From Excoecaria cochinchinensis (lineage: Eukaryota; Streptophyta; Magnoliopsida; Malpighiales; Euphorbiaceae): 64,000 nucleotides of DNA. A program made the position numbers and the translations under genes. Under the pieces are notes generated by a model. The model worked only from the letters and a program-made list of their open reading frames with translations, had not been told where the DNA came from and ran no database searches. Every line of letters begins with the position of its first letter. Positions within the stretch are counted from its first letter, which is position 1. Shown here piece after piece: positions 45,416-57,237 of the stretch. The DNA lies in assembly GCA_947683425.1 (NCBI GenBank), contig CANTUQ010000055.1, positions 19,710,001 through 19,774,000 of the forward strand, given 5' to 3'.

Positions 45416-46718
45416 ATGTCCTCTCCTCTTGCCCAAAGGATGCACCGTATTTTAGATGACAAACTAACTTGGGGAGAAGGCGCCCTTTCCTCTTTGTCTG
45501 GGCTGAAATATCTGTGTCGGGTGAAAATCGACCAGAACCTCCTCCTGGCGGCGACCCACTTCTGGAACCCCCGGTTCCACATTTTCCAATTCACCTATCA
45601 GGAATTGTGCCCTTTGCCTGAAGAGTTAGCTTCCATTCTGGGAGCACGGTTCCCTCCTAGCGCTCTGCTTTGCGTCCCCCGCTGTGGCCTATTCTAGACC
45701 CGGGACGTAGCCCTGGCTCTGGGCATATCTTCCTCGGAGGCCAACCGGCTGATTCCTCTGAGCTCTTCCTTTTCTTTGGAGCCACTGATCGAGGCTCTGG
45801 ATCGGTTCACTGACATCCCCACATATCGGGTAAGCATCACATTCTTATTCTGCATGGTGAACTTCCTTACCGTTGTTCCAGGAGGTTTGACAGGTGACTC
45901 CCGTCTGTTCGGAGTCCTGAGCGACTTTCATCTGGGACTGTCTCCCCTACCACTTGTCCTGGTTGAAACCATCATGGGTTTGGACGCTGTGAGCTCTGGG
46001 TCCACTACAACCTTTGCCGGCAGCCCCTTATTACTCCAGGTACGTCATTATTTTAAAGGTAGTGCGTCCCTTATGGATTTTCACACTAACTTTTCTTAGC
46101 GAGAGGTGCGTCCTTTCGGATTTTCACACAACCCTGTGCCTTATTTTTACCTGAAGTAGACCCTACTTACCCCAGCGGCTTTTTTTTTTTCAGATCTGGT
46201 TACAGGAAAAACTGAAGATGCTGTCTGAACCACCCCCTCGCATTACCCCCCAGTACTCGCCGAGCCACTTCTTGCCTCGTCGACGATTGCATGGGTGCAT
46301 CACGGCTGGTGAAGGCATTATCAGATTTGGCGAGCTGTCAGATGACGATATCAGTTTTACATCTGCCTGGCTCCCACTGTCTCATGTGGTCACCGATGGG
46401 CCATCGGGTTGCGTTCCCCTCTGCGGCCTCCGTCAGGCCACCTTCTGCATCACCTCCCGGTGTACACGACAGCTTGGGATGACCCAGGATATAGTGAGGG
46501 TCCCCCTGTCCTTCCGAGGAGGAGATCTCTCAGCCGCATTTGCCTCCCGATATCATGAGCTATGGGGTAGATTACCCGTGAAGACCGTCATCCCGAGGTT
46601 TGGCAACCATTCTTCATCTTCGAATAGCGGGTACAAGAAGTGGATCCTTAGTCCAGCCTCTGATAACAGGACCCGAGGGCTCAAGCATCTGATCGGTGAG
46701 AGCGGCAGCATGACTTAG
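45416..46718 (+). pseudogene. Antisense extra gene of Tat element 2: two-exon plant-mobile-domain-like gene (one nonsense codon)
   Basis: Exon 1 is 45416-46039 (208 codons, MSSPLAQRMHRILDDK to GSPLLLQ). The intron 46040-46193 begins GTACGT and ends in a pyrimidine tract plus CAG. Exon 2 is 46194-46718 (IWLQEKLKML to GLKHLIGESGSMT). Joining is in phase 0, and the LLQ-IWLQEKL junction gives a sensible helix, which supports the intron. A TAG at 45695-45697 interrupts exon 1 where element 1 has Gln. The predicted product would be about 382 residues. A TATA box lies 60 nt upstream of the ATG. Antisense ORFs with plant mobile domains are known in some Tat elements; the domain call here is not verified. 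Confidence 0.75.
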
Positions 46719-46921
46719 CTTAGCCTATATGTGTATCTCTTTTGGTGCTACATTTCTTTTTAATGCAGAACTAGAGAATGACGAAAGTGAAAAGAATAAT
46801 ATTCATCTTATTTCACGAGTTTTGTGTATATTTCCATATAATTTCAGCATACATGATCAGTTTTGGCATTTACTCAGCTACTTACGCGTTGTCAATACAT
46901 GAAACCAAATTTTAACAGCAT

Positions 46922-48501
46922 CAACTCCTGTTTCACAGGCTTGTAATCCGGATAAGTCGGGATAGCATGTTCTGCCACATCTCGTTCAATTCCCGGCATG
47001 TCCTCATAGGTCCAGGCAAAGACTTTTTCATGTTTTCTTATTATTCTCTCAAAATTTTTTCTCTCCTCAGGAGTTATATTTGATGCTATTAGAATTTCTT
47101 TCGGATTTTCCGAGGTTCCAAGATTAAAAGGCGTTGTATCAGTGGAATCAATGTCAAAAATTGATGGAATATGATCCTATTCATGCATGTTGAAATCATT
47201 AAAAACATCGCACAAGTAAGAGAAATTGTTTGCCGTATTAATAATATTATAATTGTCATTTACATCATAAAAGAGTTCTGGAATAAAAAGACAGTCTAAG
47301 CTAGAGTCTTCTTCTACCACTCCCGAGGTTGATGCCATTGCAGCTTGATCACTGGCTTCCCAATTCAGTAGAGGCCCTCCAGGCATGTCGGAAGAAATCT
47401 TCAAATCCCCCATTTTCAGCTCTGATTCTGCTATCTTTTCTTTCCCTTTCAGCCTGGCAGCTATCATTTTCTCGGCAACGACCTCCTCAGGTTCGCATCT
47501 GTCCCAAGTGATACCCTGAGTCATAACCTCTTCATCCCAGAAGCTCTCAGCAGTCTTGATAAACCCGACACACCAGTCAAATACATCATTAAAGATCTCA
47601 AAGCCAGGGACAATCCTCCCATCTACCCATTGCGGCTCGTCTTCGCCAGTGTAAGCACAAACTGAGGATGCTGGTACGAAGCTCTCTGAAATGTGAGGGA
47701 TCTTGTCTGTCGCCTTCTTCTTGCCGAAGCCACCTCTGTACCCCAGACATTTCCGATTTTTCTGACCTTGAGTGGTGATCGCGGTTTGCAACCCTTGAGA
47801 GTTTCTTCCCAAACCAGCTACAGGGAGATAGTGCATCTTCTTCATCATATTAACCACAGCTAGGCTATCCACTGACCCATATTCTTCCCTTATCATGGAC
47901 ACATGGAAGCCGCTAAATGGCTGATTAGCTATTTCCAGTGCTGAGACCTGGTTCTCCCTGGCCGCTTTGATAGTCACCACCTCCCCTTCATGTGGGAACT
48001 TTACAATTTGATGCAGCGTGGATGGCACTCCTCCTAATTTGTGAAACTAGGGTCTCCCAAGTAGAGCTGAGAAGTTAGCAGGGATGGGCAGCACTACAAA
48101 TTCTACCTCCACTTCAATAGGTCCTGTCTTGACCAAGGTCTTAAAGGTTCCCGAGGCTTTCCTCCTCGAATTATCGTAGGCTGTGATAGTCAGATCTTAT
48201 CCACTGAGCATATCCTCGTTTAAGCCAAAAGCCTGTAGAGCTATCAGGGGGCACACATTGATAGAAGACCCATCTCTACCATAACACAAGCAATGTGCTT
48301 GTCATTAATTTGTGCTTTGATGTATAAGGGTCGGTTATGGTTACGGCGTTCGACCGGTAGGTCGGCATCAGAAAAGACCAATCTCTCCTCGGACCCTCCT
48401 TTAATTAGACCCAAAAGCTCTGATGGGGAAATTGTGGTGGCGACCGTGGCCTCAACCAAAGCCTCTACTACCTTCTGCCTATGAGAGGGGGATTGTCTCA
48501 A
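46922..48501 (-). pseudogene. Protease and G-patch of Tat element 2, ending at the deletion
   Basis: Protease start is at 48244-48501 (HIACVMVEMG, active-site aspartate region disrupted by a frameshift). The G-patch ORF is 47177-48028 (HYLPVAGLGRNSQG, LGYRGGFGKK), 283 residues open. The frame then reaches the segment before RT and is cut at the deletion junction 46923-46932. The protease-G-patch frame change lies between 48501 and 48028. Confidence 0.8.
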
Positions 48502-48507
48502 TAGATC

Positions 48508-50196
48508 CTAGATGGATATTTGAGTTGCAGTTTTCTTCAACTGCTTGACAATCTGACTTTCCTCTAGCTCTTTCTCTGCTGATGGCTGCACTGGCTCAGG
48601 TAGTCTCGTAATCTCAGGGACCACTCTTCCACTCCTTATCACAGCCAAGAACCTCCACAAATCAAGGTTAATTTCCCCTTCTTCCTCGACTTCTCCACCG
48701 CTCTCACTGCTAGACCAGCAATCAAGGGTCGCCACAACTGCCTTCTCCTTCCTAACCTTGGAAAAATCAGTGGCAAACTTCTCGCTCCCATATAGATCTT
48801 GTAGCACGTACCACTCTGGCAGGCTAGATCCGATCATAAACACGGGTGGTGGTACGGCATTATAACCGGGCTTCTTCTTAGTTTCCCTCTTTTCAGGGTC
48901 AGAAATTTGCTTGCTATCAATCAAGTCTTGGATAGAGTGCCGGAGCGCTTTGCACTTATCTGTGATGTGGCCTAAGTGCTGGTGGAACGCACAGAATTCA
49001 TTATCTTTGTGTCCAGGCTTCCCTTGCATCAAAGCTGGCCTAGGAGCCAGAGGGTGCAATTTTCCCTCCTTCATTAACCTTCTCAAGACCCAAGATAATG
49101 GTCTCCCCAAGTTCGAGAACTTCCTCTAGGTGGTCACTTCGGTAGCAGACACTTCACCCATTCTTCTAGTGCCATTATTGGGACCTGTTGCCCTACCAGC
49201 TCCTTGACCGGGGTTAGCCCTTTTGGCAAAATTATCACTGTTAGCCTTCCTACTCAAGAACTCTCCCTCTGCCTCGATGGCTATATCCTTGAGAGACTCC
49301 CAGCCCTTCAACCCCTTCATCTTCAACCCATCTGTCAAGTACGGGCTCGCGTTCTTGATAAACAAACAAATCTGATCCTGGGTGTCCGACTTCCTGCGCA
49401 TCTCCATTACTCGGTTCAGCCATCGGGTGAGATAATCATGGAAAGATTCCCCGGTCTTCTGCTGGAGTAGTTCAAGATCTTTTAGAGTCACCTCCATCCT
49501 GGTATTACAGTCATACTGCTTCAAAAAATCCTCAGTGAGCAGATCCCAATCTTCTTTAGTGCGGCGGTCAAGGCCATGATACCAGTCGATGGCATGAGAG
49601 GTCAGACTCAGATAAAAGTATTCTACCTTCTGATTCTTAGACAACGTGGTCCCTTTTATGACCAGAGAATACTGTTTCACATGAGCGATCGGGTCAGAAG
49701 TACCGTCAAACTTCGGCACATCTGGCATTTTGAAGTTATAAGGGATCGGGTCCTCTCCGTCCAACTCTTTATCCTCCGGGTTCATCCCATGAGCTCTGCC
49801 TATCATACGGGCCATGGCTTCGAACCTCTCTTCCATATTTTTCAGAATAAACTCATCAGCTTGAGGTGCCTTCCCCTTCTCAGACGCAATGCTCATCCTA
49901 TCATCCTCGATATCTCTATCGTCATCGATTCTCAGCACAAGCCTTCTTCTCTGCTCTCCCGAGGCTACTGACCTTAACTCTACTGGAGGTGGCCTAACAG
50001 GCCCTTCCCGTCTTTCGACCCTTTCTTCTTCTGGCTCATTCTGTCTCACAGGAGGAGGAGGATTCTGTGGAGAATTCTGTTGTGCCAGGGTGGTCAACAT
50101 ATTCATCAATTTACCCTCGAATTCCTCAAAACGGCGGCCCACTGCTTCCGCAATCATGGCCCTGGTGGCATCTTCCCCCCTAGGCGAGTTTGCCAT
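48508..50196 (-). CDS. gag: Gag of Tat element 2 (nearly open, one stop)
   Basis: Open from ATG 50196 (MANSPRGEDATRAM) for 356 codons to a stop at 49126, then in the same frame to 48508. The first block covers a coiled N-terminus, a proline-rich linker, GDEDR-type charged segment, and the capsid region (DRRTKEDWDLLTEDFLKQYD, FHDYLTRWLNRVMEMRR). The second block has a zinc-knuckle-like CAFHQHLGHITDKC and an acidic stretch. This is the most intact protein of the element, as expected for a derivative that needs only cis packaging and Gag. The single stop may be a decay mutation. Confidence 0.75.
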
Positions 50197-51093
50197 CTGA
50201 GATACTGTACCACTGATTTCTGATAAGATTTCTGGTAGACCCTCTCTATCTGATAGCTCGGGAGTAGGAACTCGGATCAGTCATCCGGTTGGTGATCTAG
50301 TCCACCTGGGCAGATCTATGATGGCTGCAGGGACAAAAAGTTAGGCGTGATGCATGAAATGTAGGTATAATGCATGGTTGTGATATGCAACACTTACAGA
50401 GCACAAGCAAGCAAGTAGGTCCTTCCGCCCTTATTTCTCCCACACACGTGGTCGTGCAATCTCTTTCCTAGGTGGGATTAGCCCAAGGGTCAACGAGGGA
50501 CCCAATGGACACGCATTTTGCACGGCGAAAAATCGGCAGCATGACACTCCTATGCTAATGTACAAGCGGATGGATAATGATCGTCACGTATTTGGACGTT
50601 CCATAAATTTCGACATGGCCCTACCGGGGCATGATAGCCTTTGGCTAGGTTACCAAGCGATACATGTGGACTCACCCAATACATGAGGACCCATACAGCA
50701 AGCATGGAATTAAGGTTCATTTCACCTGTGAAAAATAGCTACGGCCGTTACATGAGCTTTGGACAAGGGAGATGTTTCTTTAAGGCTACCCAAGCATGAT
50801 CCCTGCCGACAGGTCTAGCCCATCACGAGCATAGCGACCGATCGGGTCGTCATTTTGATATACCATTGAGGTACGTGGCTTGGTCTGGTGATTATCCTTA
50901 ACACTTCCCCAAATTGAGTGAAAATGAGGTCGTGCTTCAGGAACACACCGGGGCTAAAAGAGGGACCAACTAGCATATTTAAGGCTCTAATGATATGCGA
51001 ATGCAATTTTGAGAGAAAGCAAATTTATGAATTAAATTTTAATAATAAATGTTAAGCGAGGTATTTTCAAATCGAAATCTCGAACCATAAACG
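50197..51093 (-). other. Leader of Tat element 2
   Basis: Non-coding, colinear with 37613-38506. No gene found. Confidence 0.6.
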
Positions 51094-51111
51094 TCCCCAG
51101 TGGAGTCGCCA
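51094..51111 (-). other. Primer-binding site of Tat element 2
   Basis: Minus strand TGGCGACTCCACTGGGGA, one base from the LTR end at 51113; identical to element 1. Confidence 0.75.
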
Positions 51112-51112
51112 C

Positions 51113-53172
51113 TATGACGCGCCCTGGATCCCCGCGGCCGCCCGTTCGACCGCCCGCACGTGGGCGATCGGGGCATTTGTGGGTTCGTTGACAGCTTGCA
51201 ATAAGTCGCAAGTGCGTCTATGTTGGGCAACAAGGAGGTTTCATGGAGTCGCCACCGAATAGAACATTGGGAAAGTTACTCTCGCCTCGGAGAGCCTAAA
51301 ACTGCGCTTGGTATCCATTTTGGGCCAGCCAAAGGGGTCATGGAAGATGAACTTCTCACCCTAAAGAGCCTAGGATTAGCGCTAAAGCCTCGTGACCCAA
51401 GAAGTATTTTGGATGATAACCTCTAACCTCTTGAGCCCAAAGACCAGAGCTGGGTCCGGGATTTCTCATCTATTTCTACCTCATTTATTTTATGATCAAA
51501 TCTTAATATCATTAATTCGCTCTCTCTCCACACTATGCAATTGATTAAAAGGCGCATTTATTCACATTTTGAAAGTGATAAATGATCAGATAGATAATGA
51601 AAGCGATAAATTACAATAATACAAGGAGCGGAATACAACTCCCTTTCATAAATGTGCGAATCATGCATAAATCGGGGCATTGCTTATTTTGAGGACTTTG
51701 GTCCTCGCATGCATCATTATTAAAATTGGAGATTTTTGTTTATGATGATTTTATTGGATAAAAATAGGGCTTTGGCCCCTTTTGCATTTTATACAAACCT
51801 CATTTTTATTTAAGTATAAAATCATTAGATTATTTTTATACATTAACGAGATATGAGAAGAATATATCCATATACATAAAATAATCAATGAATAACAAAA
51901 TGAAAGGAAATAATCGAGAAGGTTAGGAAACTGAACCGGACGGAATCCTCCGAATAAGGTAGATAGCCGCTCAAGCTTGTGGTAGTCCAAGAGAAATCAA
52001 TATACACTCATAGAAAAGTTGAGAGATGTTAATATACATAAAATTAACATGTAGGAAACCGAAAGGATTTGAAAAAGATAAAAAACGATTTAAAAGGATG
52101 GATGCAGAACCCACAGACGGCCTTCCTTAGATGACCGACGGGCGTCGGTTAAGGTAACCGACATGTCCGTCTGTCACTCAAGGACAGGCGTCTGTAGGTG
52201 GGGTGACCAACGGGCGTTGGTGATAAAGATGACCCGTTGGTCACCACTATCTCCGAAAAAATAGGAGAGAGAAAATTCTTTCCAAAGCCAAAAATGGGTT
52301 TTATCCCAAAAGGAGATAAAGAGAGTTAAAATAAAGGAAAATAATGACAGATATTGATAAATCCCACAAAATAAGGAATAAATATGAAATGATAAGGAGA
52401 AGGAATCCAGAATATTTGCCCTCAGATAATCGCTTTGGGTGAGATTCTTGTGTTTATTAGAGCCCCGCGCGTTCCACGAGAAGCAAAAGATGAAGGATCA
52501 AAGAAAGAAAAATGGGCTATTTCTTCTTCAACCCCTCAAAATATTGATTTTGGAATCAATATCTAAAGAAAACTAATTATTTTTAGTTCCTTTTTGATTG
52601 ATTTGATCCTTGGTCAAATAGATTTCCTTTGTAAATGTGTTTTGTTGGAGGAGAGAGAAAATTTGCTTGAATTTGGGCAGAGTTTCCCCTTTTGAAAATT
52701 TTTGGAACCCCTTTCTCTAGAAAATCCAGAGCTTTTATAAGCCAGACACGACCGACGGGCGTCGGTGTATAGGGGCGGGCGTCGGAAGAATCCTTCTGAC
52801 ACAAGGATTCATTCGACGGCCCTGCCACATCCACGGACGGGCGTTGGAAGGGTTGTGTGCTCCGGAAAACCAGGCGGCGTTCTGACAGGGGCGGTGACTT
52901 TCCGACGGGCATCGAAAAATACCACCAGCCGTCGGTGACTAGAAGCGACGGGCTGACTTCACAGACGGGCTGGCCGTCTGTGGAGTACAAAATGCTTTTT
53001 GACTCGAAAAAACCTCTGTTCTCTCCCCCTCTGCCCAGGAATGGTAAAAGGCCTCATTTCTCGCGGAACGTGGGACTAAAACCTCCAAATCTAGCCCTTT
53101 ATACAGGCTCAGGCACTGATTTCATCATAGGGTAACCTCTGATCCGGACCGCTCCGGGACACGGTGCTTACA
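51113..53172 (-). repeat. 5' LTR of Tat element 2
   Basis: 2060 bp, TATGACGCG (decayed TGTGACGCG) to GTGCTTACA. Minus-strand TATA box TATAAAAG at 52733-52740. GACCGACGGGCGTCGG words occur at 52134-52250 and 52750-52990. The primer-site-like 12-mer is at 51244-51255. Confidence 0.85.
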
Positions 53173-53749
53173 CCTACGCCTAATTTTTGTTTGGAATGGA
53201 CCCAACCCAATCCAACGGCTTTTATTTATTTTATTTTTATTAGATTATTATATTTATTCTCTTTTTTTTTTGCAGGCTTGATTTTCCTTATGAAAGTACC
53301 ACCTGATTACCTACAGACAATGACAGGATAAGAAGGCTAAGGTCCCTTGTTGGCAGAAGCAATAATTGATAAGTTGCGCGCATCCGATAGAAAATGATGC
53401 ATTATCTTTTCACAAGGGAACTAGATGACACTAATTATACGAAATGAATTATCTTGAGCATATCGTTGCATACATGTATACGTTTCCACATGGATTTTAT
53501 TACACATGACCACTATTTAACATTAGGCTCAAAATACAAGACCATAAAGGATCAAAACTCCTATTATCAATCAGCCCTCTCGGGTTTTTGTGATTGAATA
53601 TTTTCTCTTAGCCCTTGATTTTTACCAAAGGCGCCTTTTCGGTTTTCACCTTGGCAAGGCACCAAATTTTAGCAAGGCTGCCTTTTTCGATTTTTTACCC
53701 GCAGGGCATTTATTCCATTCTTTCGATTTTCAAGCCTTTAGCCATGGAA

Positions 53750-55003
53750 CCTTTTCAATCTGTCCACATTGACCGGTTCCCTGAACTCATTTCCATCGAT
53801 GTCTATTAAGATTACAACTCCTTTGGACAATATCTTCTTCAGAACAAAAGGTCCTTCCCAAATCGATCTGATTTTGCCTGCGAAAGTCTGGAACCCCTGG
53901 CCTCATTTGCTTGAAGACTAAGTCCCCTTTTTTCAGGGGGTGCTTTTTGACTTTCTTCCCAAATTATCGGGATAATCTCTTCTGGTAAATCTGATTGTGG
54001 TAATAGGCTCACATCCTATCTTCATCTAATAAATTCAATTATAGCAATTGCTGTTGCACCCATTTTACAACTGGTAGCTTGCCTTCTGATATCACCCTCA
54101 ATGATTGGAGCTCGATTTCCACTGGTACAATCGCTTCCATCCCATAAACCAAAGAGAAAGGTGTAGCTCCTGTTGAAGTTCTGACAGCGGTCCTGTAGGT
54201 ATATAGTGCGAAAGGTAGCTTTTCTACCCAGTCATTATAGGTCTGCACCATCTTAGCCATTATCCTCTTTACATTCTTATTGGCTGCCTCGACTGCCCCG
54301 TTGGCCTGTGGTCAATAAGGAGAGGACTTGTGGTGCTGGATGGCATACTTCTTGAGCATCTGTTTGGTCTCATCTTGGAACTTTACCCCATTATTTGAAA
54401 TGATGTGATGTGGGAGTCCATATCTATAAATCAGGTGTCGTTCAATGAACCCGGCCATCTCTCGAGCACCCAGTTTCTTGAAGGATTCAGCCTCTACCCA
54501 CTTAGTGAAGTAATCGATAGCGACTACGATAAATCTATGCCCGCTAGAGTCTGTCGGATGTATTTCTCCCATGAGGTCAATCCCCCAAGTTGCGAATGGC
54601 TATAGAGATGTAAGATTGCATAACTCTGAAACGAGCAAGTGTCTTAGATTGGCATCTACTGGCATAGTTGACACTGCTTCACATATTTAGAATAGTCTAT
54701 ATCCATCATGAGCTAGAAGAACCCTTGGTGCATAATTTTCTTTGCCAAAGCTAGACCATTCATATGAGCTCCACAAACCCTAGCATGGGTCTCATCTATA
54801 ACCTTCTTGGCCTTCTTCTCGTCTAAGCATCTTACTTGTATGCCATCAGCCTGCCTCTTATACAGCACACCATCTACACTGATGAACTGGGTGGATTGCT
54901 TGTGAATTATCCTTTGGGCCTTTTCAGTAGCCTCTTCTTGGATTATTGACTTCTCCAAATAATTCTGGACATCGTAATACCACGGCCTTCCATCAGTAAC
55001 CAC
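53750..55003 (-). pseudogene. Integrase of Tat element 3 (broken)
   Basis: Finger at 54713-55003 (DETHARVCGAHMNGLALAKK). The core MGEIHPTDSSGHRF and IDYFTKWVEAESFKKLG (54312-54572) reads SNNGVKF where the second catalytic aspartate (SDNG) is expected, so the acid is lost. 54039-54260 carries YRTAVRTSTGATPFSLVYGM. Multiple stops between blocks. Confidence 0.82.
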
Positions 55004-55862
55004 AACATCCCCGACCTGCTCAGCTTCAAAGTATGCTTATCTGAACTAGAAATAAGTACGAGCTTCATGACTATTCCTTTTGGGTTATCCCATATGGACA
55101 ACAGGGTGGCTAGGGCATCTACTAATTCGTTATCATCTCGGGGCACATAGCTAAAAGTGTAGATTTTAAACAGACCACTTAGTTCCTTCAAGCACTTCAC
55201 ACATGGTAATAGTCATTCTCCCTTAATGGACCATTCTCCCTGACCTGATGGACTACCAAGGATGAGTCTCTGAAGACCTCTGCTACTTTTGCCCCCATGG
55301 CTAAGAGCGCTTCCAACCCAAAAATGCAAGCCTCATACTTAGCTTCGTTGTTGGTGGCTTTATATCTCAGATTCTTAGCTAAAGGGAGCTTCTCACCCTC
55401 TAGGGTTACCAAAATTACTCCTACCCCAGCTCCTTTGCTATTCACTGCCCCATCAAAGTACATCTGCCACTTTTGCACTGTGATAGCTACCACATTTTCG
55501 TCCGGGAATTCATATTCAAATTGGTCACCTTCGATCGGATTGTCAGCTAGAAACTTTGCAACTGCCCGACCCTTGATGGTCTTTCTAGTGATGTACTCCA
55601 CGTTAAATTCTTGTAGCAATATTAACCATCTACCCGTTTTCCCTTGCAAGGAGAGTGCTTCCTGAAGGTATCGAAGAGAGTTTTGCTTGGCAACTACCTG
55701 CACCATATAAGAATAGAAGTAGTGCCTTAGTTTTTTCGAAGCCCAGATTACTGCTAAATAGATCTTTTCCATCTCAACATAACTAGCTTCGTAAGGAAGG
55801 AATTTCTTACTAAGGTAGTAAATTGCAAATTCAACCATGAATTCATCTTCTTGGGCAATCAT
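54943..55862 (-). pseudogene. RNase H and archaeal-type RNase H of Tat element 3
   Basis: 55197-55862 is open across the end of the first RNase H (AIYYLSKKFLPYE, VIWASKKLRHYFYS) and the start of the second (MYFDGAVNSKGAGVGVIL). 54943-55200 carries the end (FSYVPRDDNELVDALATL) after a frameshift. Confidence 0.82.
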
Positions 55863-55975
55863 GGCGCCTACAGAATTTTCTTCACTGCCAGGTAAAGGAT
55901 CAGTGGCTTAATAGGTCATGGCAGTCGCTAAACTGGGGGGTACAAGAGGTATTCCTTGATGGTATCAAAAGCTTT

Positions 55976-57237
55976 CTAGCAATCGTCGTTGCACTGAACT
56001 GGCTGATTTTTCTTGAGGAGCATAAAGATCGATTCGCACACTGAAGCGAGCTTGGAGATGAACCTGCTGATGTACTGCAGTTTGCCTAAAAAACTCTTGA
56101 TCGCTTTTTCCTTTTGGGGTAGTGGCATTTCTCTGATATCCTTGGCCTTATCGGGATCCAGCTCAATTCCCTTTTGAGTTATTATATGGCCCAGCAGTTT
56201 ACCCGAGGTGACTTCGAATATGCACTTCTTGGGGTTTAGGTGAAGATTGTACTTGCCGATCCCCTGAAATAACTTCTCTGTAGCCTCAAAATGGCCCTCT
56301 CGAGTAATTGACTTGATCATCATATTATCAACATACACCTCTACCTCCTTATGGATTAGGTCACCAAGAATTTTGGTGGCCATTCTCCGATAGGTCACTC
56401 CGGTATTTTTTAACCCAAAAGGCATAACCCTATAGGAAAAAGTACCCCATTATGTGATGAAAGCCGTCTTGATCCGATCTACTATCTTGTTGAGGATCTG
56501 ATTGTACCCAGTGTATCCATCAATGAAAGTATACATACTGCAGGTGGCAGCGCTATCCACTAGTACATCTATTTAAGGCAAAGGAAAGTCATCGTTCGGG
56601 CAAACTTTGTTCAAGTCTCGGTAGTCAACACACACTTGAACCTTCCATCCTGTTTGGCTATGAGAACAACATTAGCTAACCACATTGGGTATTGAACCTC
56701 CACCAAGAACTTAGCCTCAATCTATTTGTGCACCTCCTCTTTTACCTTCTCTGCCCACTTTAGTCTGAGCCTTCTGAGCTTCTGTTTGACTGGCTTGCAT
56801 TTTGGATAGGTTGGAAAAGCGTGCTCAGTAACTTCTCGATCAATTCCTAGCATGTTTTCATAGGTCCAGGCAAAGACTTTTTCATATTTTTTTAATATTC
56901 TCTCAAAATTTTTCCTCTCTTCAGGAGTTACATCGGATATTATCAAGATTTCCTTTGTGTTTTCTAAAGTTTCAAGATTAAATAAGGTAGTATTAGTTGA
57001 GTTAATATCAAATATGAATGATTTATGTTCATAATCATGCATAATAAAATCATGGTAGGCATTACACAAGTAAGCAAAGTTGTTCATCTTATTGAAATAC
57101 AAAGAATTACAAACATCATAGGCAAATAGTTCAAGAATGAAAAGCACATCTGAAAACTTCTCATTAATATGTTCTGCTGATGCTAGCGTTGAAGCCGATG
57201 ATCCGCCATCTTGATTGTCTGCAATCTTCAGGTCTTC
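55976..57237 (-). pseudogene. Reverse transcriptase of Tat element 3 (inactive)
   Basis: 55976-56425 includes MPFGLKNTGVTYRRMATKIL and the palm motif YVDNMMIKS, where the second catalytic Asp is Asn. 56722-57237 gives the N-terminal part and spacer with CKPVKQKLRRLRLKWAEKV. A stop-rich gap lies between the two blocks. The upstream part is cut by the Athila LTR. Confidence 0.82.

Larger units (their letters stand above)
39200..53172 (-). mobile_element. Tat-clade element 2: deletion derivative lacking RT, RNases H and integrase
   Basis: Minus-strand order: 5' LTR 51113-53172, primer site 51094-51111, gag from 50196, protease, G-patch (to 46922), then directly the antisense extra gene (45416-46718), the sense extra gene (44222-42216), tandem repeats and 3' LTR 39200-41208. 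Relative to element 1 a segment equal to 31111-34337 is missing. It could move only with enzymes supplied in trans. No target duplication is visible: ATTGG left, CCTAC right. Confidence 0.85.
53173..57237 (-). mobile_element. Tat-clade element 3: old pol fragment
   Basis: Minus strand from 57237 down: an Asn-rich spacer and RT start (56722-57237), RT palm (55976-56425), RNase H and archaeal RNase H (54943-55862), integrase finger (54713-55003) and core (54039-54572). 53173-53740 corresponds to the downstream spacer of element 1 (31090-31300 matches 53550-53750). Gag and LTRs are absent. Left end abuts element 2, right end is cut by Athila at 57238. More diverged than elements 1 and 2. Confidence 0.85.
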
